Shown: positions 34,222 to 45,267, counted from the stretch's first letter. The stretch: 64,000 nucleotides of DNA from Acidimicrobiales bacterium (GCA_041394265.1 JAWKIO010000005.1:3472001-3536000); one strand, 5' to 3'. Translations and numbers: made by a program. The notes: a model not told the origin generated them from the letters alone.

Positions 34222-37200
34222 ATGTTCACCGCGAAGCGCCGTCGTGTTGTCGGGGCACTGTTGTTGTCGATCGGGTTGGTCGGTTCGGTCACCCCGGCGG
34301 TGCCGGCGGTGTCGGCGCAGGCGGTTCCTGATCGTGGTCAGGGTGTCGAGGGTGCAGTCGGCGACAGGGTCGATGGTGTGGATCCTCGGTTGCCGCGGCC
34401 GGTGGCTGATACCGACGCTGGTGCGCCGGGTGGGGTCGAGTCGACGGGTGTGGCCGGGTATTCGGTGGATCCGGAGACCGGGCGGACGGTGTGGGATGTT
34501 CCGGAGACGCCAGAGGGTCTTGAGTTTCCTGGTGTCGAGATCCGTGAAGGGAAGTCGCCGGTAGCGCCGGCCGGGCCGGTCGAAACCGGGTTCGTGCCGG
34601 GCGAGTCCCGGTATCTGCCGGACATGTCGGATCCGACTCGGCATGTGTTTTTGAATCCTGACAACACCATCACCGCGGTCTACACCGACGCGCCGACCGA
34701 GATCGATGTCGAGACGGGGGTCCCGTTCACCCCGCCGATGGTGGTGAGCAGGGACGGTTCAGCACTGGCGTTCGACGGCAGCCAGTCCACGACCAGGGTT
34801 CCTGCGGGCCGGCTGGACGCTGCGGGCGGATCACTGTTCGAGACGATGACCGACGACGGCGAGCGGTTTGCGTTCGACGTGGTCGGGCAGCGCCGTGACG
34901 TTGTCGGTCGGCCTGAGCGGGTGGAGGAGATCCTCGACGGCGTCGGCGCTCGTGTGCCTATCGTGCCGGGCCGGCCCGATGTGTTGCCGGTACCGGCGGC
35001 CGAGGCGGGCCGGGTCGTGTTCGACGGGTTGTTGGATGGTGTCGACACGGTCGTGACCCCGACACCTGAGGGCGCAAAGATCGACTATGTGGCCGACACC
35101 GCGGACGCGGCGGCTGGAATCGTTGAGCAGCTCACGGTCCCGGAAGGCTGGTCGTTCAGTGCTGACCTTGGCGTGATCGTGTTGCTCGATCCGGACGGTG
35201 TGCCGGGCGGGGTCTGGTCGGGCGGCCCGGCGTTCGATGCGAACGGGGAGAACGAGACTCAGGTCTGGTTGGAACTCGAACAGGTCGATGGGTCTACGGC
35301 GACTGCGAGGGTGATGGTCGACCCGGAATGGTTGGCTGATCCGAAGGTGGCGTTCCCGGTGACGCTGGATCCGATCGTGACGATCGGTGCGTTGAACGAC
35401 ACCTGGGTGCAGCAGAACGAGCCGAATAACCGTGTCGGATCGGACAATTTGCGGGCCGGGCCGTTCACCGGGGGGTTGTGGTCACGGTCGTACACGATCT
35501 TTGACGACGACCTGTTCACGTTCGGCCCGTCGAAGGGTTGGCGGGTCGATTCGGCGTCGCTGAACCTGCTCAATTTCTACTCCAACACCTGTAGCAGCCA
35601 CGCGACCTATGTGCGGCGGGTGACGACGCCGTGGTCGCCGTCGGGGATCGTATGGACGAACAAGCCGGAGTCGACGAGTGTCGGTGAGGCGTTCAATCTG
35701 TCGACCTACGGCGGCTCGGGGTGTGCCGATAACTGGTTGGGGTTCGATGTGACCGCGATCGCCCAGTATTGGAGCGAGTTCCCCGGGTCGAACTACGGGT
35801 TCGAGATCCGGTCGACCGAGACCGGGTCGGCCGCGTTCAAGCAGTTCTACTCCAACGACTGGGACACCGAATGGGCCCGCCCGTATTTGACGATCAACTA
35901 CGAAACCCACGGCGCCTACTACACGCCGACCACGATGATCGGTGACCCCACGAACGATTTCGAAGACGTTCTGCTGCCGGTGCCGGGGACAACGACGACG
36001 GCGTCGGATGGCCGGTTCCCCATGCTGATCGCGAATCGTGGCGTGTTGAACTGGCCATCGGGGACACCGGTGGAGACCGACCCGGCGAAGAACGTGTGCG
36101 CCACCTATCACATCAACCAGGCGAACGTGGCGGCCCCGGCGGCGACGTGGGGCGGGTTGTCGGGCTGGCATGTCCTCGACGGCGCGCGTACCTGCCCGAG
36201 CGCGGACGCATCCAACATGGCAGATCTGTACAACTCAGGGACACCGACGGTCACCGATCTGGGGATGTTGTTGGCGATCAGGGGTTCCCATTTCACCGCC
36301 CCGGGCTTGTACGACGTGTATTTCGGGATGGTCCATGACGGGGTGACCTGGTTCGAGATCGAGGGCAGCCCGCTGGCGGCGAAGCAGCCGATCCGTTGGA
36401 CGGCCCCACCGCGGGTCACCAACCTCGACGACGGCACCGCGATCGCGATTGACGAGCCGATCGTAGTGAACGTCGACAAGCCCTATGACACCGGTGCCCC
36501 CGGTGCGTGGACTCCGACGAACTATCGGGTGAAGTGGGCCGAACCGGGCAACCCGTTCATCGACGCTGACGCGATCACGACCACGGGGACGACGCTGACG
36601 ATCCCGGTGGAGGATCTCCCGACGAGTCCGGGCCCGGTCGTGTTGTGTGTCCAGGCCCGTGACGGTGTGTCGGATCCGAACGGCGGACCCGAGTATTGGA
36701 CCCAGTGCGAGTATGTGACGGTCATGCGGGGCATGAGCGGCCTGGGTGCGAACCCGCTCGGTGATCACGCTGGCGGGTTCGCGAACAGCGAGTCCGGTGT
36801 GGATGCGGGCACCGGGAACTTCTTCTTCCCGTCGGTCGATTTCGCGTCGACCGGTGTCACCGACGGTTTCGGCTTGACCCGGAACTTCAACTCGGCCAGC
36901 GACCAGGCCGGCATTTTCGGTCCGGGGTTCCGCACCAGTTTCGAAGCGTCGGTCGAGTTGTACCCGCCGACGACCGAGTGCACGAACGGCACCCCAGGCC
37001 CCGATTGTGTGATCATCGTCCACCACGGCGACGCCTCGACCACCGTGTTCACCCAGGACGGGTCACCAACACTGTGGAAGGCAGCCAACGGGACCAACAC
37101 GACCGCGGAGATCACGACGGGCTACGAGTTCGTCATCACCTACAAAGACGGCTCGACCGAACAGTTCACTTCCCCCGGATTCGGCGATATCGAGTCGATG

Positions 37201-40200
37201 ACCAGCCCCGAAGGGCACGAGCTGTCGATCCAGATCGTCCACGGGCAGCACCCGGGTGTGATCACCGATGTTGTTTCGGGCCGGACGATCACCCTCAACT
37301 ATCTGAACGTCGGCACCACCGCCAGCCCGGTGTGGCAGGTTGATCGGGCCCGGATGGTGGTCGATGGGGTCAATCTGGACTGGACCTATCAGTACACCAA
37401 CGGGTTCCTCACCAAAGCGTGTGATCCTCGAGGGAACTGCACCAGCTACTCCTGGTTCGACCATGACAACGAGGCCACCGGACTCAGCCCCGACAAGCTC
37501 CGCACCATCACCACCCCCGAAAACCACAACAGCTCCGGTGTCCCACAGCATCCGCTGACCCTGAACTACAACACCGACGGGCTGGTCACCTCCACGGTCG
37601 ACCCTGCCGGTGACACCACCAGTTTCGACTACGTCGACGATGACACCACGATCATCACCGACGCCCGCCAGAACGACTGGACGCTCACCTTCGACGCCCA
37701 GAACCGCACCAAAACCATGGTCGCCCCCGCCGTCGCCCCGGACGGGCCATCGACGACCACCTATGAGTACGACGGCCCGTACCGGACCGGGATCATCGAT
37801 GGGTCCGGGCGCAGTGTCGTGTTCGACTACGACGACGACGGCAACCTGTTGAGCGAAACCAAAACCGACGGCACCGCGTCGGAAACCACCTACTACGCGT
37901 ACACCCCGTCGGCGTACGCCAACCCGGACGTCATCACCGGACCATCACGGGTCTGTGACGCCCGCTCAGCCAGCTCCACCGACACGACCTTCTGCACGAC
38001 GTTCACCTACGACGCCTTCGGCAACAAGACCAGCGAACAAGCCGCCGACGAGACAACAACGACCCGGCAACGCTGGGTATACACCGACGGGTCGACATCG
38101 ATCACCGGTGATGCAGGGGTAGGGGTCCCGCCTGCCGGGCTGTTGCGCTACCACTACGACGGCAACACCAGCGCCCAGGGCGGCGAGGGGAAGACCACCT
38201 ACTTCTACAACTCCAAGGGCGATCTGGTCGGTATGGAGGACCCTGCCGGGCTGGTCACGGTCTACACCCATGACTCGTTGGGTCGGGTCCTGACCGAAAC
38301 GATCACCTACACCGACGACGGCAACACGATGACGGCGGCCACGTCGTTCACCTACGACAACAACTCGAACCTGAAAACGGTGACCGGGCCGCCGGTGACC
38401 AACCCGGTCACCAACACTGCGCACCGTCTGCGCACCACCTACACCTACGACGCCAACAACAACCAGACCGGCCAACTCGATGAAGACATCGTCGGTACCG
38501 ACCCGGACCGGGAATGGACCCGAGTGTTCGACGTTGTCGACCGCGAGTATCAGACCTTCGACCCCGAGGGTGAGGTCACCAGCCGAGAATTCGATGCCAA
38601 CGGCAACGTGGACGCGGTGATCGACCCGGCAGGGAACCGGGTCGAAACCCTCTACGACGCCCGGAACCAGGCCGACATCGTCACCGCGAAAGCGTTCGAC
38701 GACGGCCACGGCGGCACCCCCACCGACCGGGTCCTGACCGACTACAGCTATGACCAGGCCGGCCGTGTCGAGACCGAAAACGCCTACACCTCCGCCTCAG
38801 CGTTCATCGAAACCAGCTACGGCTACGACCACGCCGGCCGGCGCACCACCACCAAAGTCAAGGTCAACGGCACCCAGGTCACGGTCGCTTCCGACACCTA
38901 CACCGGCGGCTACCTGACCCAATCGATCGCCGGGAACGCGTCGGCGACCGCGGCACAGGACAAAGCGGTCACCACCAACGGGTACTACCCGAACGGCCGG
39001 CTCCACACCTCCGAAACCGGGGGCCGGACCACCACCTATGTCTACGATCCGGCCGGGAACCCGACCACGGTCACCGTCACCGGGACCGACGCCTATGACG
39101 CGTCGCTGACCACGTTGACCACCACCACTCTCTACGACTCGGCGGGCAGGCCAGTCGATGTCACCGTCACCAACGATGACGGAGACGACGCCCGCACCAC
39201 CACCAGCTACGACGAACGAGGCCACGCGGTCAGCGTCATCGGCCCGCTCGGCTACGCGTCGGGCGCCAACCCACAAGACCATCGCACCGACGTCCGCTAC
39301 GACCCGGTCGGACGACGGTTCGAAACCACCCAACCCGCTGTCGCCTACCAGCACGCCACCACCAGCACCGGGATCGAAGCCGGCTGGACCAGCGGCACCG
39401 CCATGCCCATCACCCTGGTCGGCTACAACACCTTCGGCGACCCCACCCACACCACCGACCCCAACGGCAACACCACCATCACCGCCTACGACGACAACGG
39501 CCGCCGCACCGGGATCACCCACCCCACCTACACCCCGCCGACCGGGGCCACGGTCACCCCGACCGAGACGTGGACCTATGACAACAACGGCAACGTCGCC
39601 ACCTACACCTCCCGCAACAGCCACATCACCAGCTACGACTACGACGGAGCCAACCGGGTCACCCTCGTCACCGACCCGCAGATCCCCAACGCCGCCGACA
39701 CCGGGCTGCAAACAGCCGGAGTGACCCAGACGTTCTATGACCGCACCGGACGGGTGATCACCACCATCGCCCCCGAAGGGGCCACCACCACCAACATCTG
39801 GGACGAACTCGGTCGCCTCGAGACCACCAGCATGGCGGTCCGGGCCGTCGCTACCCAACCGGCACTGACCGCCACCACCTCGATGACCTACAGCTGGCTC
39901 GGCTACCTCACCACCAGCACCGACGGTGAAGGCGTCACCACCACCGTCACCTACGACACCTTCGGCAACCCGCTCACCACGAAGACCCAAGACCTCACCG
40001 CCACCACCACCCTCTACGACGGTCTCGGCCGCCCCCGATCAGTCAACGACCCCGCCAACGGGATCACCATCACCGACTACGACACCCTCGGCCGCGCCCT
40101 CACCATCACCCGCAAAGACACCAGCGGCACCATCTACCAAACCGCCACCAACACCTGGGACACCGCCGGCAACCTTCAAACCGTCACCGACGCCCGTGGC

Positions 40201-43200
40201 GGTCAAACCGTCTACGGCTACGACGCGTTGAGCCGGCTCACCGATGTGACCCAGACGGTGTCGTTGTCGGCGTCGATCACCACCAACTACGGCTACGACC
40301 GCGCCGGGAACCACACCCGCCTGGTCGATGGTGAGGGGCATTCGACCCGGTATGTGTACAACGTGTGGAACCTCCCGGAGATCACCCTGGAGCCCTCCGC
40401 CACCACCAGCCCGGTCGAACCCGAGGCCAATCGCCGCTGGACCATGTCGTATGACAAGGCTGGCCAGTCGGTGCATGAAGCGCATCCGGGTGGCCGTGTC
40501 GTCACCCGCACCTTCAACGCCCTCGGCCTGCCCGAGGTGGAGACCTCGACCGAACCCGGCGCGGCCACGGTCGCCAAAACGTGGGGGTATGACCGGGACC
40601 AGCGCCCGGTCCGCCTGTCGCACCCGACCGCGCCGATCGTGTTGACCTATGACGACCGTGGCCTGCTGGTCGGCCAGACGGGCGGGGCGGGTGATGCCTC
40701 GTTCACCTACGACCAGGCCGGCCGTCCGGTCACCCGGACCGACGAGGCCGGAACCCGAGGGTTCACCTACACGACCAACGGCCAAACCGACACCGTCTAT
40801 GACGGCACCCCACCCGCCGGCCCGACCCGTGTGACTGGCAGCATCGCCGAATACCTCTTCGCCGGCGGCACCGGCACCACCGTGGCCGACGTCTCCGGTG
40901 TGACCCCGGCGATAAACCTCACCATCGCCAACCCGGCCAACACCACCTGGTCATCAACCGGGCTGTCGATCAACACCGCCACCAAACTCGAAACCTCCGG
41001 CGCCGCGACCCGGATCAACAACGCCATCACCGCTACGGGTGAGTTGACGCTCGAGGCGTGGATCGACCCGGCCAACCTGACCCAGAACGGCCCCGCCCGG
41101 ATCATGACCCTGTCATCGGGCGCCTACCTGCGCAACACCACCCTGGGGCAGCAGTACGGGGAGATCAACATGCGGACCCGGGCGTCGAACACGACGAACA
41201 ACGGGATCCCGATGTTCCAAACCAGCAACACCCCCCTCTCCACCGACCTCATCCACGTCGTCGCTACCCACGACGCATCCGGGAACGAGGTCATCTACGC
41301 CGACGGGCAGGTGCAGGCCACCACCAGCGGTGTCGGGACGATCACGAACTGGGACAGCAACTACAAACTGTTGATCGCGAACGAAACCTCGAACGATCGG
41401 GCATGGCTCGGCGAGATCTGCCTCGCCGCCATCTACGACGAAGCACTCTCAGCGGCCGAGGTCGCCCAGAACTATTCCGCCGGCTGCCCCACCACGACGG
41501 GTGGCGGGGGTGGTGGTGGGTCGGGGGCGTGGTCGATCGACTACACCTACGACACCGCCGGCCGGCTCATCGACACCATCTACGCCGGTGACGGACACAC
41601 CGCCGGCACCTACGACAACGTGGGCCGGGTCTCGACCGAAACCATCAAAGACGACAACGGCACCACCACCGCCTCCACCGCCTACCACTACGACTGTGTC
41701 GGCCAACTCATCGCCAAAGACACCGACCTGGACGGCAACGCCGGTGAAGGGTTGAATGCCTACACCTACGACCTCGCCGGACGGCTCACCTCCTGGAACG
41801 ACGCAGCAACGGCTGTGCCCCCCACCTGCCCCGGCAACGGTTCGAGCGGGCCGTCACGGGTGGCGGGGACCGTGGTCGAATACGTGTTCGCCGGCCAGTC
41901 CGGCACCACCGTGGCCGACACCTCCGGCAACGGCACCGCACTGAACTTGACCATCGCGAATCCGGCCAACACCACCTGGTCCGCCGATGGCCTCGCCATC
42001 AACTCCGCCACCGTGCTATCCACCGCCGGTCCGGCGACAAAGGTGGCCAACGCGATCAACGCATCCGATGCGCTCACCCTCGAAGCGTGGGTCGCCCCCG
42101 CCAACACCACCCAGGCCGGCCCGGCCCGGATCATCACCAACTCCTCCGGCGCCTACCTGCGGAACACCACCCTCGGTCAAGAAGGCGACGAGATCGATTT
42201 CCGGGTCCGTGCCGCCAACACCTCCAACAACGGTTACCCCACCCTGCGCACCACCAACAGCCCCCTCGACACCGACCTCATCCACCTCGTCGCCACCCAC
42301 GACGCCGCCGGGAACCAGGTCATCTACGCCGACGGGGCCGTCCAAACCACATGGAACGCCGGGGTCATCAACACCTTCGACACCAGCTACAAGCTGTACA
42401 TCGGCAACGAGTCATCCAACGACCGGGCATGGCTCGGCGAGATCTGCCTCGCCGCCATCTACGACGAAGCACTCACCGCCACCGAAGTCGCACAAAACTA
42501 TGCCGCCGGCTGCCCCACCACCACCGGCGGTGGCGGGGGTGAGTCCCCGCCGACCGGGGTGATCTACACCTACGACAACAACGGCAACCGTCTCACCGCC
42601 GGTACCGAGAGTTTCGAATACGACGATCGGAACCGGCTCACATCAGATCCCGACGGCACCTACAGCTGGGACCCGGCCGGGACCCTCGCGACCTACACCC
42701 CCACCAGCGGGCCGGCCGAAACGTACACGTTCGATGCCGCGGCTCGGCTCACCGGGATCACCGACGGGACCACCACCACCAGCTACGGGTACGACAACCT
42801 CGACCGGATCGCCACCCGCGGCACGGCCGACGTCACCTACACCGGCGGCGAACTCGACCCCACCAGCGACGGCACCAACGCCTTCCACCGAGACCCCGCC
42901 GGACGGCTCCTCGCCTACGACACCGGTACCACGGTCACCCATGCCGCAACTGATGGCCACAACGACCTGTACGGGCTCATCAACCCCGACGGCACCCTCT
43001 CCGACACCGCCACATTTGATCCCTACGGCGACCCGATCGCCACCACCGGCACCACCAACCCCGTCCTCGGCTACCAAACCGACTACACCGACCCCACCAC
43101 CGGACACGTCTGGATGGGCGCCCGCTGGTACCAGCCCAGCAGTGCGACGTTCCTGTCACGAGACACCTACTCCGGCGAACTCGTCACACCGTTCACCCTC

Positions 43201-44223
43201 AACCGCTACACCTACGCCCTCAACAACCCCAACAAGTACTGGGATCCCGACGGGCGCTGCGCCAACCAGGTATTCGACTACTGCCTCGACCAAATCAACG
43301 TCGGCGGCAAACCCGTCTACCTCGGCACGACCAGCCTCGACCCCGCCACCCGCAACTACGAAGGCACCACCCCGACCATCACCACCGCCGACTGGGACGC
43401 CACCGTCGCCCAGACCATCAACGCCACCGTCGCCGTCGGAAACACCCCCACCGTCACACCAGCAGCAGCAACTATCATCCTGCAACCCGGCGGGGGCGGC
43501 TGCATCTCAAGCTTCAACTACAGTGCCGATGGCCGAATCACCAGCTTCAACCAGGGCCGCGGCCCAGAATGCTGGAAAGGTGACCAAGTCCACACCGGCG
43601 GTGTCCACGGCGTGGGAACATACCCCTACGCGGAGGAAGCCGATGTCAGAACGCAACAGTCGCAGATCTACTCGGTCCCGGACTACGCAAACGGGGCAAC
43701 CGCATGGGCAGCCCTGGTCGGTGCAACCCGATTCCTGGTATTCGACGAACGATCATGCCGTAGCAACGACGGCACGGGAGGACTCTCGATCGATGCCGGA
43801 TGTGCAGCCGAAATCGCCGTTGCGCTCCCGTGGACCAAACTCTTCAAAGGCGCCAAAGCACTCCGATACGCCGACGAAGCAGCCGACGCCGCCGCAGTCG
43901 CCCCAAGAAACGCACTGCCACCTCTTCGACAGGCGTACGTCGACGACGTTGCATCACTCGCAGATGAGGTCGCTGCATGGCGCAAGGCCGGCGCAGATCC
44001 CGAGGTCATCGCCCGCGAGGCCTGGGCGAACCGGCGGGCGATCGGCATTCAGTACAAGGACCTCACGCCTCCGGACATGCTGACCCAAATCCACGCTCGA
44101 AACCTTCAGAAGTACGGAGACCGGCTCGGTCCGACTATCGACTGGCTGCGAGCACAGGGAAAGACCTGGGACCAGATCATCGAGAGCGCAACGCGCACGG
44201 GTGGCAAGGACCTGGGATTCTGA
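34222..44223 (+). CDS. Giant secreted RHS/YD-repeat polymorphic toxin
   Basis: ATG 34222 follows GGAG and opens with a Sec signal peptide (MFTAKRRRVVGALLLSIGL, cleavage after AVSA at ~32). The 3,333 residues show: a stalk; a DNRLRE-type domain near 390-580 (TWVQQNEPNNRVGSDNLRAG); a DUF6531-like entry near 860 (DAGTGNFFFPSVDF); YD repeats from ~1110 to 2930; two LamG-like domains at ~2206-2420 and ~2546-2766 joined by Gly linkers; the RHS core DPTTGHVWMGARWYQPSSATFLSRD near 2960; then the toxin region. The last ~100 residues (YGDRLGPTIDWLRAQGKTW, then IIESATRTGGKDLGF) form a domain often seen at the end of polymorphic toxins. It should be exported and processed to release the tip. Confidence 0.9.
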   Translation: MFTAKRRRVVGALLLSIGLVGSVTPAVPAVSAQAVPDRGQGVEGAVGDRVDGVDPRLPRPVADTDAGAPGGVESTGVAGYSVDPETGRTVWDVPETPEGLEFPGVEIREGKSPVAPAGPVETGFVPGESRYLPDMSDPTRHVFLNPDNTITAVYTDAPTEIDVETGVPFTPPMVVSRDGSALAFDGSQSTTRVPAGRLDAAGGSLFETMTDDGERFAFDVVGQRRDVVGRPERVEEILDGVGARVPIVPGRPDVLPVPAAEAGRVVFDGLLDGVDTVVTPTPEGAKIDYVADTADAAAGIVEQLTVPEGWSFSADLGVIVLLDPDGVPGGVWSGGPAFDANGENETQVWLELEQVDGSTATARVMVDPEWLADPKVAFPVTLDPIVTIGALNDTWVQQNEPNNRVGSDNLRAGPFTGGLWSRSYTIFDDDLFTFGPSKGWRVDSASLNLLNFYSNTCSSHATYVRRVTTPWSPSGIVWTNKPESTSVGEAFNLSTYGGSGCADNWLGFDVTAIAQYWSEFPGSNYGFEIRSTETGSAAFKQFYSNDWDTEWARPYLTINYETHGAYYTPTTMIGDPTNDFEDVLLPVPGTTTTASDGRFPMLIANRGVLNWPSGTPVETDPAKNVCATYHINQANVAAPAATWGGLSGWHVLDGARTCPSADASNMADLYNSGTPTVTDLGMLLAIRGSHFTAPGLYDVYFGMVHDGVTWFEIEGSPLAAKQPIRWTAPPRVTNLDDGTAIAIDEPIVVNVDKPYDTGAPGAWTPTNYRVKWAEPGNPFIDADAITTTGTTLTIPVEDLPTSPGPVVLCVQARDGVSDPNGGPEYWTQCEYVTVMRGMSGLGANPLGDHAGGFANSESGVDAGTGNFFFPSVDFASTGVTDGFGLTRNFNSASDQAGIFGPGFRTSFEASVELYPPTTECTNGTPGPDCVIIVHHGDASTTVFTQDGSPTLWKAANGTNTTAEITTGYEFVITYKDGSTEQFTSPGFGDIESMTSPEGHELSIQIVHGQHPGVITDVVSGRTITLNYLNVGTTASPVWQVDRARMVVDGVNLDWTYQYTNGFLTKACDPRGNCTSYSWFDHDNEATGLSPDKLRTITTPENHNSSGVPQHPLTLNYNTDGLVTSTVDPAGDTTSFDYVDDDTTIITDARQNDWTLTFDAQNRTKTMVAPAVAPDGPSTTTYEYDGPYRTGIIDGSGRSVVFDYDDDGNLLSETKTDGTASETTYYAYTPSAYANPDVITGPSRVCDARSASSTDTTFCTTFTYDAFGNKTSEQAADETTTTRQRWVYTDGSTSITGDAGVGVPPAGLLRYHYDGNTSAQGGEGKTTYFYNSKGDLVGMEDPAGLVTVYTHDSLGRVLTETITYTDDGNTMTAATSFTYDNNSNLKTVTGPPVTNPVTNTAHRLRTTYTYDANNNQTGQLDEDIVGTDPDREWTRVFDVVDREYQTFDPEGEVTSREFDANGNVDAVIDPAGNRVETLYDARNQADIVTAKAFDDGHGGTPTDRVLTDYSYDQAGRVETENAYTSASAFIETSYGYDHAGRRTTTKVKVNGTQVTVASDTYTGGYLTQSIAGNASATAAQDKAVTTNGYYPNGRLHTSETGGRTTTYVYDPAGNPTTVTVTGTDAYDASLTTLTTTTLYDSAGRPVDVTVTNDDGDDARTTTSYDERGHAVSVIGPLGYASGANPQDHRTDVRYDPVGRRFETTQPAVAYQHATTSTGIEAGWTSGTAMPITLVGYNTFGDPTHTTDPNGNTTITAYDDNGRRTGITHPTYTPPTGATVTPTETWTYDNNGNVATYTSRNSHITSYDYDGANRVTLVTDPQIPNAADTGLQTAGVTQTFYDRTGRVITTIAPEGATTTNIWDELGRLETTSMAVRAVATQPALTATTSMTYSWLGYLTTSTDGEGVTTTVTYDTFGNPLTTKTQDLTATTTLYDGLGRPRSVNDPANGITITDYDTLGRALTITRKDTSGTIYQTATNTWDTAGNLQTVTDARGGQTVYGYDALSRLTDVTQTVSLSASITTNYGYDRAGNHTRLVDGEGHSTRYVYNVWNLPEITLEPSATTSPVEPEANRRWTMSYDKAGQSVHEAHPGGRVVTRTFNALGLPEVETSTEPGAATVAKTWGYDRDQRPVRLSHPTAPIVLTYDDRGLLVGQTGGAGDASFTYDQAGRPVTRTDEAGTRGFTYTTNGQTDTVYDGTPPAGPTRVTGSIAEYLFAGGTGTTVADVSGVTPAINLTIANPANTTWSSTGLSINTATKLETSGAATRINNAITATGELTLEAWIDPANLTQNGPARIMTLSSGAYLRNTTLGQQYGEINMRTRASNTTNNGIPMFQTSNTPLSTDLIHVVATHDASGNEVIYADGQVQATTSGVGTITNWDSNYKLLIANETSNDRAWLGEICLAAIYDEALSAAEVAQNYSAGCPTTTGGGGGGGSGAWSIDYTYDTAGRLIDTIYAGDGHTAGTYDNVGRVSTETIKDDNGTTTASTAYHYDCVGQLIAKDTDLDGNAGEGLNAYTYDLAGRLTSWNDAATAVPPTCPGNGSSGPSRVAGTVVEYVFAGQSGTTVADTSGNGTALNLTIANPANTTWSADGLAINSATVLSTAGPATKVANAINASDALTLEAWVAPANTTQAGPARIITNSSGAYLRNTTLGQEGDEIDFRVRAANTSNNGYPTLRTTNSPLDTDLIHLVATHDAAGNQVIYADGAVQTTWNAGVINTFDTSYKLYIGNESSNDRAWLGEICLAAIYDEALTATEVAQNYAAGCPTTTGGGGGESPPTGVIYTYDNNGNRLTAGTESFEYDDRNRLTSDPDGTYSWDPAGTLATYTPTSGPAETYTFDAAARLTGITDGTTTTSYGYDNLDRIATRGTADVTYTGGELDPTSDGTNAFHRDPAGRLLAYDTGTTVTHAATDGHNDLYGLINPDGTLSDTATFDPYGDPIATTGTTNPVLGYQTDYTDPTTGHVWMGARWYQPSSATFLSRDTYSGELVTPFTLNRYTYALNNPNKYWDPDGRCANQVFDYCLDQINVGGKPVYLGTTSLDPATRNYEGTTPTITTADWDATVAQTINATVAVGNTPTVTPAAATIILQPGGGGCISSFNYSADGRITSFNQGRGPECWKGDQVHTGGVHGVGTYPYAEEADVRTQQSQIYSVPDYANGATAWAALVGATRFLVFDERSCRSNDGTGGLSIDAGCAAEIAVALPWTKLFKGAKALRYADEAADAAAVAPRNALPPLRQAYVDDVASLADEVAAWRKAGADPEVIAREAWANRRAIGIQYKDLTPPDMLTQIHARNLQKYGDRLGPTIDWLRAQGKTWDQIIESATRTGGKDLGF
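41040..42535. repeat. Tandem LamG-like duplication inside the RHS gene
   Basis: Two segments about 1,026 bases (342 codons) apart code for near-identical LamG modules. The shared run 'AWLGEICLAAIYDEAL' begins at about 41401 in the first copy and about 42427 in the second, with mostly silent changes around it. The first copy ends in a (Gly)7 linker, the second in a shorter Gly linker. The similarity at DNA level points to a recent in-frame duplication. Confidence 0.8.
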
Positions 44224-44648
44224 TGCTTGTCCAATGCCACGACCGCTTCGATCTGGTTGCCGAGTTCACGCCCGAGTCCGGGCTGCTCAAGCCTCGACGA
44301 AGGCCGCCGGGGCTGTCGCCCACCGGAACGGATGGTTGGTACGCCACGCTCGACGGAGTGAATGTCGTCTTCTACCGAAGCGATGGCCGCCTGTGGCTCA
44401 GCCTCGACGACCGAGTCTTCGACCTCGACGGCGAGACATCGGTCGCCTGGCATGACGATGGTCCCGAGGCGGTGTTCGCCGTCGCCGACGAGGGGGGACA
44501 GGTTCTGCTCCGATACCCGAAGGGCCCAGATCTGTCTGATGACCCGACGGCGCATGTATCTGACGAGGACTGGGATCTCGGACTCTTCATTGCAAACGTG
44601 ATGTTCGACGAGGAGCGAACCGATCTTGTCCGCCGGGGACCTCAGTAG
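44223..44648 (+). CDS. Probable immunity protein of the RHS toxin
   Basis: ATG 44223 overlaps the RHS stop (TGATG), so it is co-translated with the toxin. The acidic 141-residue protein (FDLVAEFTPESGLLKPRRRP, LDGVNVVFYRSDGRLWLSL, DEDWDLGLFIANVMFDEE) has no signal peptide or TM helix. Position, size and acidity are those of toxin-neutralising immunity proteins. I do not recognise a named immunity family. Confidence 0.72.
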   Translation: MLVQCHDRFDLVAEFTPESGLLKPRRRPPGLSPTGTDGWYATLDGVNVVFYRSDGRLWLSLDDRVFDLDGETSVAWHDDGPEAVFAVADEGGQVLLRYPKGPDLSDDPTAHVSDEDWDLGLFIANVMFDEERTDLVRRGPQ

Positions 44649-44660
44649 GGCTGCTGCTGC

Positions 44661-45076
44661 GTGGTCAGTCGGACGATCGCAGTCATCGTCGCGGTGCTGG
44701 CCGTTGCCTGCGGCGCCTACGTCCCTGGCGCCTCAGCGCTGGGTGGATCGGTGTCTGGATGCTCGACCGGTGAGAGCCATCTCTCCCACTCGGCGGCTCC
44801 CGCCGACGAGCGTTCAGAGCACCATTCGACTTTCTGGAGCAGCTCGTCTGGCTACTCGCCGACAACGGCACCGAGCTCGAAGAGCTGCGGAGGGAGTGGA
44901 TCCGCACTGGCAGCCCATTCATGCTTGAGCTTGAGCTTGAGCTTGCGCCGTGGCACGCCCCGATTGCGACCTCGAAGGCCGAAGCCGAAGCTCTCTTGTC
45001 TGGGCTTCGCACCGATGCCCGCTACCAAGGTCGCGTCGAGGAGCGGATCGCCGAGTGCGATATCGGCGGTCGATAG
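44661..45076 (+). pseudogene. Frameshifted lipoprotein next to the RHS locus
   Basis: GTG 44661 gives a hydrophobic start and lipobox (AVLAVAC). The coding pattern continues in a second frame from about 44827 (DFLEQLVWLLADNG, ELEELRREWIRTGSPF, EERIAECDIGGR stop 45076). One extra T in the TT at 44825-44826 would join both into a ~138-residue lipoprotein. It may be an orphan immunity or cell-surface protein of the RHS locus. No function is recognisable. Confidence 0.5.
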
Positions 45077-45267
45077 CGATCTGCCTACTTGTCTCAGTCG
45101 TCCAGGTACAGGGATTCCCACCAAGGCGCAGGTCGACGCCGCAGCGAGCTGTAGCTACGCAGACTATCTCGACATCCTTCGAGCGCTGGGTTTGTGACGG
45201 TGCCGCCGCTCGCTGAACTTCTCCAGTTGTGCTCACCGAGTTTCCTCAGTGGTGAGTGTTGGTGATG

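Noticed and set aside
38797..39990. Long reverse frame inside the RHS gene
   Set aside because: Gly/Val-rich mirror of the YD repeats; no family features.
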